Assembly (NCBI GenBank): GCA_021772455.1
Contig: JAJFLY010000017.1
Span: 1-58,887, forward strand
From: Chlamydiota bacterium
GTDB taxonomy: Bacteria; Chlamydiota; Chlamydiia; Chlamydiales; JAAKFR01
Direction: 5' to 3'
Length of the DNA stretch: 58,887 bases
How positions within the stretch are numbered: the first letter of the stretch is position 1; every line of letters starts with the position of its first letter. A model generated the notes under the pieces. It saw only the letters and a program-made list of their open reading frames with translations. It was not told the DNA's origin and searched no databases. A program made the position numbers and the translations under genes. Shown one piece after another: positions 46,679 to 54,681 of this stretch.

Positions 46679-48162
46679 CGGTAGTCATCGTTTAGACTCC
46701 ATCCCTCACGCTTCGAAGCAAAAAGCTTGAACGGTTCGCCCTCAATATCGATCAAAGCCTTTTGAATGACCGGTTTGAGTTTTCCTTTGCGCTCTTCCAT
46801 ATTCATCAACATGGTAATAGGAATCGCCCCCACTTCCCATTCCTCTACAGGTTGTGCAAGGTTGTGAATGCTGCACATATAGCCTGTATGCCCTGAATCT
46901 ACCAAAACAGCCGCCGCAAACCCCAGACTATAGCAGTACGTGGCATCGAAATTGGAAGGCAAGCATGCGCGCCCCTCATATCCAAAAAAGTGATTGATCG
47001 GAGCGAATTTACCCTTGTAGTCAGAGCGAGCCTCCAAGGCATTTTTCACCGTGTGGATGAAGAGCTGTTCTGTTGAGATGCGTGAAACCTGAACATTGCC
47101 GTGCGGATCGCGGTCTAAAAGGAGCTGCTCAGCTATTTCCTTGGGCAGATACTCAAACGTCTCGCGTGCCTTATCGGAGAGTGTGCCCCCCAGCTCGTGA
47201 AAAAGCAGCTTCATTTCGGGAATAAACTCAATTAACCCCTCAGGGATCAACACCACTCCGTAGTTCTTACCTTGCAAGGCACGCTTGCAGATCACATCAG
47301 CAATTTGGTTGGTGATCTGCTCCAAGGTCATTTTTTGCGCTGCCACCTCCTCTCCAATCAGTGTGATATTGGGGTGGGTTTGAAGTGCACACTCAAGGGC
47401 AATATGTGAGGCGCTGCGCCCCATGAGCTTGATAAAATGGTAGTATTTTTTTGCAGAGAGAGCGTCGCGCTCAATGTTGCCGATCATCTCAGCATATGTT
47501 TTGCACGCCGAATCAAATCCAAAGGGCGTCTCAATGTGGACACTTTTCAAATCGCCATCAATCGTTTTAGGAATCCCCACCACATAGGTGTGGCACCCAT
47601 TTGATTCAAAAAATTCGGCCAAAAGGGCAGCGTTTGTATTCGAGTCGTCACCCCCGATAATCACAAGACCACTCAGATTGAGCGCCTCAACATTTTTTCG
47701 AGAAGCCCCTAACTGTTCAGGAGTTTCGATTTTAGTGCGCCCCGAACCAAGAAGATCGAAACCACCCGTGTTGCGGTAGTTAGCAAGCATCTCTTCGGTC
47801 AGTTCGATATAACGATTTTCCACAACCCCAGCGGGCCCATCCAAAAATCCAAAGAGACGGCTGCCAGGGTGCATTTCCTTCAGGGCGTCAAACAACCCTG
47901 TAATCACATTATGCCCCCCTGGTGCCTGTCCGCCTGACAGCACCACACCAACTCGATGGACAGCATGCGTTTTGCTCGCTCCCTCCTTGAACCTGAGAAC
48001 GGGCTGTCCGTATGTTTTGGGTAGTAGCTCTTGAATCTTCTCTTGATTTCCAAGGGCCTCTGTTGCCTCCCCCTCCATTACCTCCAAAGAGGAAATGGCG
48101 CGCAAACCGCGTGGAAGAAGGGGCTTAAATTTCAGACGCTCCTCATCTATAGGGCTTCTCAT
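46585..48162 (-). CDS. pfp: Pyrophosphate-dependent phosphofructokinase
   Basis: This 525-residue enzyme phosphorylates fructose-6-phosphate, here with PPi as donor. The donor-site motif reads GGDDSNTNAALLAEF with Asp in place of the Gly found in ATP-dependent enzymes (GGDGS). Other blocks are VVLSGGQAPGGHNVITGL near the N-terminus, the catalytic PKTIDGDLK, and MGRSASHIALECAL. The length and sequence match the long PPi-PFK type that Chlamydiae carry. It overlaps the hydrolase gene by 4 bases. Confidence 0.94.
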   Translation of the reverse strand: MRSPIDEERLKFKPLLPRGLRAISSLEVMEGEATEALGNQEKIQELLPKTYGQPVLRFKEGASKTHAVHRVGVVLSGGQAPGGHNVITGLFDALKEMHPGSRLFGFLDGPAGVVENRYIELTEEMLANYRNTGGFDLLGSGRTKIETPEQLGASRKNVEALNLSGLVIIGGDDSNTNAALLAEFFESNGCHTYVVGIPKTIDGDLKSVHIETPFGFDSACKTYAEMIGNIERDALSAKKYYHFIKLMGRSASHIALECALQTHPNITLIGEEVAAQKMTLEQITNQIADVICKRALQGKNYGVVLIPEGLIEFIPEMKLLFHELGGTLSDKARETFEYLPKEIAEQLLLDRDPHGNVQVSRISTEQLFIHTVKNALEARSDYKGKFAPINHFFGYEGRACLPSNFDATYCYSLGFAAAVLVDSGHTGYMCSIHNLAQPVEEWEVGAIPITMLMNMEERKGKLKPVIQKALIDIEGEPFKLFASKREGWSLNDDYRYPGPIQFFGSDSLCNTTTVTLKREKHVLIT

Positions 48163-48959
48163 CCTAAATGCTCTTTGAAAAAAGTAACGGTTTCTTGAAT
48201 TGCTTCCGCAAAGACTTTTGCGTAACCCAAAGAGTGGGCTTCATCGGGATAGGTGACAAACTTGCCTTGAGAGCTGCAAGCTTGCTTAAAAGCATCTTGG
48301 TGGGCAATAGAAACAACGTCATCCCCCTCACCATGCATATGCAAAAGAGGAATATCTGGCATCCCAGCTAACGTCTTATATGCAAAAAGGGCTGCAAATT
48401 GCTCCTTAAACGCAGAAGAGACAGGAATTCCTCGATAATCGCTCAAAGCTTTTCTCGGATCAACACCTATCATCTCAGGATGCTTCATCATAAAATCGCG
48501 CAACCAAAGCTCTCCGCTCGCAACAGGCGCCCAAAGAGCCATCGCTTTTGTCATTTCGCAAAGCGCGCTCGACTCTACAGCAAGAGCGCCTCCAAGAGAG
48601 GCACCGAATACCCCCATCCGTGAAATGTCGATCCCTTCCAACGTTAAAAGGTGTTTCGAAGCAGCCACTGCATCAGAAATCATCTCATTAAAAGAGGCTT
48701 CACTCAAAGAACCTTCGCTATCTCCACACCCTCTAAAATCAAAACGGAGCGATGCGATCCCCTCTTTTGCGAGTAACTCGGCCAAAGTAACATAACAGCG
48801 GTTTGAGCCATGCTTACTGCTTGCAAACCCGTGAAGAATTGTTACAACAGGCGGGTTTTGGACTTGAATGGGACGATGCAGAATTCCAAAAAGGTTCAGG
48901 CCATCATTGTCGATGGTGATCCCCTCTCTCGATTCAGTTTTTTCAAGTGTTTCTAGCAT
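48159..48959 (-). CDS. Alpha/beta hydrolase (serine esterase/acyl hydrolase type)
   Basis: This 266-residue protein begins a typical single-domain fold: VVTILHGFASSKHGSN gives the oxyanion region. The nucleophile elbow is MGVFGASLGGALAVE (Ser in GASLGG), and the Asp (HMHGEGDDVVSI) and His (YPDEAHSLG) complete the triad. The substrate is unknown. It is translationally coupled to the phosphofructokinase (ATGA overlap), matching the pairing seen in Chlamydia. Confidence 0.9.
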   Translation of the reverse strand: MLETLEKTESREGITIDNDGLNLFGILHRPIQVQNPPVVTILHGFASSKHGSNRCYVTLAELLAKEGIASLRFDFRGCGDSEGSLSEASFNEMISDAVAASKHLLTLEGIDISRMGVFGASLGGALAVESSALCEMTKAMALWAPVASGELWLRDFMMKHPEMIGVDPRKALSDYRGIPVSSAFKEQFAALFAYKTLAGMPDIPLLHMHGEGDDVVSIAHQDAFKQACSSQGKFVTYPDEAHSLGYAKVFAEAIQETVTFFKEHLG

Positions 48960-49112
48960 CTCTTAAGCTCCAGAATAGCAGTTTCGATAGAGGATAGAAT
49001 GTAACAATTTATTCAAAAAAAAACAAATCAATAACGGGGGGTAACAAAAATAGAATAAGCGATCCTACACCCTCTTAGACGATCAAGAAAGAGGACTGTA
49101 ATCACCTCTTGC

Positions 49113-49289
49113 TTACGAGTCTAAATCGATCTTCTCTATTTTTGAAAAGTCGATAGACCATGGATCACGTTCTATGAGGCGACCATTTTCAACAAAAACA
49201 AGCTTAGTACCATGCTTTTTTGCAATATTAGCCGCATATTCAAAGCTATCTCTTTCACATTCAAGCAACAACTCTTCAATAGGATCCAT
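49113..49289 (-). CDS. Small protein of 58 residues, unknown
   Basis: ATG at 49289 has GAGG 6 bases upstream. The protein reads MDPIEELLLECERDSFEYA...KKHGTKLVFVENGRLIERDPW, with helix then strand. Composition is coding-like and the ribosome site is good, so it is probably real. It resembles small antidote- or regulator-sized proteins, but I recognise no family. Otherwise 48960-49345 holds nothing clear. Confidence 0.5.
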   Translation of the reverse strand: MDPIEELLLECERDSFEYAANIAKKHGTKLVFVENGRLIERDPWSIDFSKIEKIDLDS

Positions 49290-49345
49290 CTAATACCTCG
49301 ATCGCCTCAGGAATTTTCCAAATACATTGGAAAAAATGAAAAGTG

Positions 49346-49419
49346 TAGCGGCAGTCGGACTCGAACCAACGACCTACGGATTATGATTCCGCCGCTCTAA
49401 CCAACTGAGCTATGCCGCC
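49346..49419 (-). tRNA. tRNA-Met (CAU), elongator type
   Basis: All arms pair: acceptor GGCGGCA/TGCCGCT, D stem GCTC/GAGC, anticodon stem GCGGA/TCCGT with loop ATCATAA (anticodon CAU), and T loop TTCGAGT. CCA is not encoded. An Ile tRNA with modified CAU is the alternative, but the acceptor and overall sequence look like elongator Met. Confidence 0.9.
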
Positions 49420-49463
49420 ACAAAAAAAAAGTAGCCACACGAATTAACACGGGCTACCTGAAA

Positions 49464-49536
49464 TAGCGGGAGAAGGATTCGAACCTCCGACCTTTGGGTT
49501 ATGAGCCCAACGAGCTAACCACTGCTCCATCCCGCG
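49464..49536 (-). tRNA. Initiator tRNA-fMet (CAU)
   Basis: The anticodon stem TTGGG/CCCAA has the three consecutive G-C pairs of initiators, with loop CTCATAA. The first acceptor pair is a mismatch (C1 with U72), as needed for formylation and initiation, although bacteria more often have C1-A72. D stem GAGC/GCTC and T arm GGAGG TTCGAAT CCTTC fit. CCA is not encoded. Confidence 0.92.
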
Positions 49537-49554
49537 ATAAGACCTTAGACCTTA

Positions 49555-50802
49555 TCACGCCCCCTGGTTTTCAAGCAAGGATTGAAGCGCATTAAATGTT
49601 TTTTCCAATGCTCCACGCGATCCAGCGAGCAAATTCAAACCATTTTGCCCAATCTGCATCGAAAGCTTTGGACAGGTAATAAACTGATTGACTGTCGAGA
49701 TAATGTCCTCAGGCATAATCTGAACCCCTGCCTGGTAAGATCTTGCCAAATCAAGTAAATCAGGCTGAGATGCCATGTAAGGACCGAAAAGAACAGGCTT
49801 CCCATAACTACAAGGCTCTAAAATATTATGCCCCCCCACATGGGGTGCAAAACTGCCACCCACAAAGGTCAAATCAGATAACTGATAACACGTTTTGAGG
49901 GCGCCCATGGTATCCACAAGCAGGATATCGCGGGTATGCAGAGTCCCTTTTTGGCTCCATCTACCGTAAAATAGGTCCTCTTGCTCCAATAGATTTGCCA
50001 CTTCGTTAAAGCGTTCAGGGTGACGAGGGACAATCAAGACTTTTATCCCAGAATGCTCCTGCCAGAGGTGTTTTAACGCGTGGATCCAGATTTTTTCCTC
50101 CGGAGCATGGGTCGATCCCAATGTAATCACAAAGTTGTCATCTAGCCCGAGCTGTTTCCTTGTTGGCTCCTCGGTAATTTCGGCTGTGGCATCTAATTTG
50201 AGATTCCCAGTTATAGTGATTTTTCCAGAAGAAATTCCCAATTGCTCAAAGCGTTCCGCGTAAACAGCTCCTTGAGCATAAAAATGGTCGACAGGACCCA
50301 AAAAATAGCGAACAAACATAGGAAATTTTTGATACCGTTCAAAAGAGCGCTTTGAGAGCTTTGCGTTGACAACGGCGAGTTTGGCGCCACATTTTTTTGC
50401 CGATGCCTGGAAATGATACCAAAAGTCGGTTTCAGTTAAGATCACAAGATCGGGGCAGAGGCGGCGGACAATCGGACGAATGATGTAGGAGAAATCAAAG
50501 GGGAGGTAGACTGTATAATCGGCACAGCTCTTCTTCCCCTCTTCATGCCCCGTTTGGGTGATTGTTGAAAGAATCACAATCGGCGCATTCTTTTGAGACT
50601 TGAGTTTTTTGATGAGCGGGGCAATCGCTTTGGCCTCCCCCAGTGAAACAGCATGGACCCAAACGAGCTTTTGGCTCCCCTTTTCGATCTTAGGAAAGCC
50701 TTTGCCGAGCCTGGCTCCTACAATCCCTCGATACTTCTTCCTGTTGAAAAGAAGCTTGAAAAAAGCGAAGAAATGGATAGCCACATCATATAGAAAAATC
50801 AT
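49555..50802 (-). CDS. waaA: 3-deoxy-D-manno-octulosonic acid (Kdo) transferase
   Basis: This 415-residue inner-membrane-associated enzyme (KdtA/GseA) adds Kdo to lipid A. An N-terminal hydrophobic anchor is followed by VGARLGKGFP and HAVSLGEAKAIAPLIKKL with the catalytic Glu. LTETDFWYHF and NAKLSKRSFERYQ come next, then the nucleotide-sugar site GGSFAPHVGGHNILEP. Chlamydial versions add several Kdo units; the number here cannot be told. It overlaps leuS by 4 bases (ATGA). Confidence 0.95.
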   Translation of the reverse strand: MIFLYDVAIHFFAFFKLLFNRKKYRGIVGARLGKGFPKIEKGSQKLVWVHAVSLGEAKAIAPLIKKLKSQKNAPIVILSTITQTGHEEGKKSCADYTVYLPFDFSYIIRPIVRRLCPDLVILTETDFWYHFQASAKKCGAKLAVVNAKLSKRSFERYQKFPMFVRYFLGPVDHFYAQGAVYAERFEQLGISSGKITITGNLKLDATAEITEEPTRKQLGLDDNFVITLGSTHAPEEKIWIHALKHLWQEHSGIKVLIVPRHPERFNEVANLLEQEDLFYGRWSQKGTLHTRDILLVDTMGALKTCYQLSDLTFVGGSFAPHVGGHNILEPCSYGKPVLFGPYMASQPDLLDLARSYQAGVQIMPEDIISTVNQFITCPKLSMQIGQNGLNLLAGSRGALEKTFNALQSLLENQGA

Positions 50803-53249
50803 TTCACAACAAAATTGAGTAACTTATTAGGGACAAAAATCACCTTTTTAAGCTCCCCTGTCAAATGTTTTGTAATATTGGGATCTTGGCGTGCCAAAGC
50901 GACGATTTTTTCCTCGTCCTGATCTTTCAGCAACTCAAAACGGCCGCGCACCTTCCCATTCACCTGCACCACATAGATCACCTGCTCCTGGACTAGATAC
51001 TTAGGATCGGCCTTTGGCCACGGATGGTGCGAAATACACCCTTCCTCCCCTAGATGCACCCACAGCTCTTCGGCCATGTGAGGGGCAAAAGGAGCCAAAA
51101 CCTGTACCGCTATTTTAAGCGCCTCTTTTGGATAGCTCTCGAGCTTCACAAAGGCGTTCACAAATTCCATCATTTTCGAGATCGCTGTATTAAAGAGGAG
51201 TTTGTCGAGATCATCGGTCACACCCGCAACAAGCTGGTGGGCGAGCTCCATCCCCTTCTGCGCGCTCTCATCGGTAATTTTTTCAGAGGTAGCCATCTCA
51301 AAAAAGCGGTTGAGAAAGCGGCGACACCCACTCACACCCTGCGTATTCCACACTTTTTCCTTCTCGATCGGCCCCATGAACATCGAGTAGAGGCGCATGG
51401 CGTCGGCTCCAAATTCCTCGACAATTTCGTCGGGAGAAACACCGTTGAGCTTCGATTTGGACATCTTCTCGATCTGGCTACGCAGTTTCTCACCGCTCTC
51501 CCAGTGACAATACTCCCCATCTCGCTCCACCACTTCACTCGTTTCGACGTAATGCCCTCCCTCTTTTTGGAAGGAGCGCGCCACAACTAATCCTTGGTTC
51601 AAAAGACGCTTAAAAGGCTCTTTTGTACTCACAAGGCCACAATCGTACAAAACCTTGTGCCAAAAACGGGCATAAAGCAGATGAAGCACCGCATGCTCAG
51701 CCCCCCCCACGTACATGTCGACCGGCAACCAATAACTCTCCTTGCCAGGCTCCCATGCAGCCGCCTCATTGTGCGGATCGCAAAAACGTAAATAGTACCA
51801 GCACGAACCAGCCCACTGAGGCATTGTATTCGTTTCTCTGCGCGCCTTCTTTCCTGTTTTCGCATCATCAACAGCCACCCACTCCTCAACTTTCGCTAAG
51901 GGACTCTCACCAGACGCAGTTGGCTTATACTCTTCGATCTCAGGGGGTACGAGGGGAAGCTCATCGATATCGAGCGCGCGCGTCGTCCCATCTTCAAAAT
52001 GGAGAATCGGAAACGGCTCCCCCCAATACCTCTGGCGGGAAAAGAGCCAGTCGCGAAGCTTGTAATTCACAGTCGCTTTGCCAAGGCCACGCCCTTCAAG
52101 ATCAGTCAGACTCTTCTTCATCCCCTCATCAACCGTTAACCCATCGAGATCGCCGCTATTAATCATCCGATTCTGATCATCGATAACAGGCTTAATCGGA
52201 AGGTCAAACTGCTCAGCAAATTCATGATCGCGCTCATCGTGGCCTGGTACGGCCATAATCGCCCCCGTCCCATACCCCATTAACACGTAATCAGCGATCC
52301 AAATCGGCACCTGCTCATCTGTTAGTGGATTCCGCGCATAGCAGCCCGTAAAGACCCCTGTTTTTTCCTTAGCAAGCTCAGTACGCTCCAAATCACTCTT
52401 CTGAGCCGTCACCTTTTGATAATGGGCAACCTCTTCACTCATCATCTTCTCAACAAGAGGGTGCTCAGGCGACAAGACCATGTAGGTCACCCCAAAAATC
52501 GTATGCGGACACGTCGTAAAGACACTCACCTTTTGATCCATCCCCTCAACAGGGAAATCGATCACCGACCCCTCACTCCGCCCAATCCAATTGCGCTGCA
52601 GCCGCTTGAGACCCTCCGGCCAATCAACCAGATCCAGATCCTTCAACAAGCTGTCGGCATATTCCGTGATTTTCAAAACCCACTGCTTCAACGGACGGCG
52701 CTCAATTGGGTGACCTCCCTCTTTCGCGCGCCCCTCTTCGATTTCCTCATTCGCTAAAACGGTTCCAAGCGCCGGACACCAGTTGACCAACATATCGGCC
52801 TGGTAGGCGAGTCCCCGCTCATAGAGCTTCGTGAAGATCCACTGCGTCCACTTATAATATTTCGCATCACTTGTCATGATCTCTCGATCCCAATCGTAGG
52901 CATAGCCGATCGACTCGAACTGAGACTTAAAGTTTTTGATATTTGTCTGGGTGGTGATCGCTGGATGAGTTCCTGTCCGAATTGCATACTGCTCGGCTGG
53001 CAAGCCAAAACTATCCCATCCCATCGGATGGAGAACAGAAAGCCCTTGAGCCAGCTTGTATCTAGTCAAAATATCTGTTGCCGTATAGCCAATTAGATGA
53101 CCAACATGAAGCCCTGCTCCTGAAGGATAGGGAAACATGTCCAAGACATAGTATTTTTGTTTTTTAGAATCTTCAGTGGCTTTAAAGGATTTATTTTCCT
53201 TCCAAAACGCCTGCCACTTTTTTTCAATGAGATGAGGGTCGTATTTCAT
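50799..53249 (-). CDS. leuS: Leucyl-tRNA synthetase
   Basis: This 816-residue class I synthetase charges tRNA-Leu. The HIGH motif lies in DMFPYPSGAGLHVGHLIGY (HVGH), the editing (CP1) domain follows, and the KMSKS loop is KMSKSKLNG. RQRYWGEPFPI and the anticodon-binding domain (NTAISKMMEFVN) complete it. The length is near the bacterial norm of about 860, slightly compact. The gene starts at the ATG at 53249. Confidence 0.98.
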   Translation of the reverse strand: MKYDPHLIEKKWQAFWKENKSFKATEDSKKQKYYVLDMFPYPSGAGLHVGHLIGYTATDILTRYKLAQGLSVLHPMGWDSFGLPAEQYAIRTGTHPAITTQTNIKNFKSQFESIGYAYDWDREIMTSDAKYYKWTQWIFTKLYERGLAYQADMLVNWCPALGTVLANEEIEEGRAKEGGHPIERRPLKQWVLKITEYADSLLKDLDLVDWPEGLKRLQRNWIGRSEGSVIDFPVEGMDQKVSVFTTCPHTIFGVTYMVLSPEHPLVEKMMSEEVAHYQKVTAQKSDLERTELAKEKTGVFTGCYARNPLTDEQVPIWIADYVLMGYGTGAIMAVPGHDERDHEFAEQFDLPIKPVIDDQNRMINSGDLDGLTVDEGMKKSLTDLEGRGLGKATVNYKLRDWLFSRQRYWGEPFPILHFEDGTTRALDIDELPLVPPEIEEYKPTASGESPLAKVEEWVAVDDAKTGKKARRETNTMPQWAGSCWYYLRFCDPHNEAAAWEPGKESYWLPVDMYVGGAEHAVLHLLYARFWHKVLYDCGLVSTKEPFKRLLNQGLVVARSFQKEGGHYVETSEVVERDGEYCHWESGEKLRSQIEKMSKSKLNGVSPDEIVEEFGADAMRLYSMFMGPIEKEKVWNTQGVSGCRRFLNRFFEMATSEKITDESAQKGMELAHQLVAGVTDDLDKLLFNTAISKMMEFVNAFVKLESYPKEALKIAVQVLAPFAPHMAEELWVHLGEEGCISHHPWPKADPKYLVQEQVIYVVQVNGKVRGRFELLKDQDEEKIVALARQDPNITKHLTGELKKVIFVPNKLLNFVVK

Positions 53250-53286
53250 AAACCCGGGATTTTACCAAAACCGATGAATAAAGAAA

Positions 53287-54261
53287 TCAAGAATTCGCAG
53301 CTAATGCACCTATCAATTTTTTAAGTTGCGAAGAAAATTCACCTGACTCTGCAGCGAACTCGTCTCGACGCTGTACAACCGCAGTGAAAAATACCCTATG
53401 CTCATCAATGTTCTGAGCATATCGCAATGTATGACCCGCAGCTTTTACAAGCTCAGTATAGGCAACCGGATCAAGTTTTTTTACCCATTGAATTGCAGGT
53501 TCCTGATCAAACGCATCGATAAAGGCAAATTTTTGCTCTAAAGTTAGAATATGGCCCCGAGGTTTGGGAACCTGACGCAAAAATGCCCGCTTCACCTTAT
53601 TGATTTGAGAAGAGCTCTCTTCTAATCTGCTCACAAAATTCACAAGCCTTAGAGCTACTTCATCTCCCATTCTTTCAATCACATTGTACACAGCGCTTTC
53701 TGAAACCCTTGCAAAAATTTTGAGTTGTTTCTTTTCTGAAAAACCCTTGAAATAGCGCTGATAAACAATACCGTCTAAGAAATTATTCTCTTGCTCTGGG
53801 GTCCACCTCGATTGCATTGCAAGCTCTACAAACTCACTATAGACCTGCTGCTCCATCTCGATGATCGTTCTACGAATTCCATCCCCTTGACCTCCATGCT
53901 CGAGCATTGCATGTAAAACTTCATTAATTGGAACAAGCTCTTGCCTTAATTGCTCGACAACTCTTCTTTGCTTTGCGTTGTAGAGAAACGAGTGAACAGT
54001 GAGTACAACCGCACCAAGCATCAACCCCGCCGATGCAACACCAAGGCCAACCTCTCCATAAAGAGCTACTCCGCCACTTGTAGCAATTAGATAACCAACT
54101 CCCCCGGCTGCTAATAACGCCAATGTTGCCAGAACAGGTGCCATTATATTGCAACGCTTGGAATTCGCACGAATATTTCCATCGGATAGCTCCTGCGCAG
54201 CCTTAACTTCCTCTTTATAGGACCGAAGGTTGCAAAGCGCATCTTTTGATAAATATTCCAT
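53287..54261 (-). CDS. Inc-like protein with paired hydrophobic helices (family member 1)
   Basis: This 324-residue protein has two closely spaced transmembrane helices at about residues 40-90. They are joined by the motif LIATSGGVALYGEVG and followed by GLMLGAVVLTVHSFL. A long helical cytosolic part (residues 100-320) ends the protein. No signal peptide is present. The bilobed hydrophobic hairpin with a long C-terminal tail is the hallmark of chlamydial inclusion membrane (Inc) proteins. The ATG at 54261 has GGGG just upstream. Two related proteins follow on the same strand. Confidence 0.75.
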   Translation of the reverse strand: MEYLSKDALCNLRSYKEEVKAAQELSDGNIRANSKRCNIMAPVLATLALLAAGGVGYLIATSGGVALYGEVGLGVASAGLMLGAVVLTVHSFLYNAKQRRVVEQLRQELVPINEVLHAMLEHGGQGDGIRRTIIEMEQQVYSEFVELAMQSRWTPEQENNFLDGIVYQRYFKGFSEKKQLKIFARVSESAVYNVIERMGDEVALRLVNFVSRLEESSSQINKVKRAFLRQVPKPRGHILTLEQKFAFIDAFDQEPAIQWVKKLDPVAYTELVKAAGHTLRYAQNIDEHRVFFTAVVQRRDEFAAESGEFSSQLKKLIGALAANS

Positions 54262-54419
54262 TTTACCCCATAACAATTAAATTTTAATCAATTATAACAT
54301 TTAATGGTTAAATAATTATTAAGAAGTGAATAAAAATTTCAGAAACTCATTAAGAGGAAGTTATTTGGAATTTTATAGGATCTCCATTAATTCGTAAACT
54401 CGAAGAATTTGCCGAAAGC

Positions 54420-54681
54420 TTATGTCCTCTGCATGAGCTGCAAACTCTCGCGGGCACCGACCTCCACCATTAACCCGGCAGAAGTGACACCAAAAGCAAT
54501 TCCTCCGTAAAGAGGGAGGCCTCCACCACTAGTAGCGATTAGATAAGCGGATCCACCTGCTAAACCGATAGCGATCACCATAAGGACAGCTAAAGTGACA
54601 GTTCGATGTCTATTATTAGCATGCAAGGGAGCTTCAGCAGGAACGGGTCTATCTGGAAGCTGGCAAGAAGAGCGCCGATTA
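54420..54681 (-). pseudogene. Broken Inc-like paralogue (family member 2)
   Basis: This is an open frame of about 85 residues with no convincing ATG. It contains the same hairpin, LIATSGGGLPLYGGIAF followed by TSAGLMV, and then stops soon after (ESLQLMQRT). The cytosolic part is lost. The frame runs upstream through the 3' end of the next gene, so the 5' end is probably gone. A degraded copy from tandem duplication is likely. Confidence 0.6.

Noticed and set aside
51623-52162. 179-codon plus-strand ORF inside leuS
   Set aside because: Low-complexity antisense frame of a clear leuS gene, with no ribosome site.
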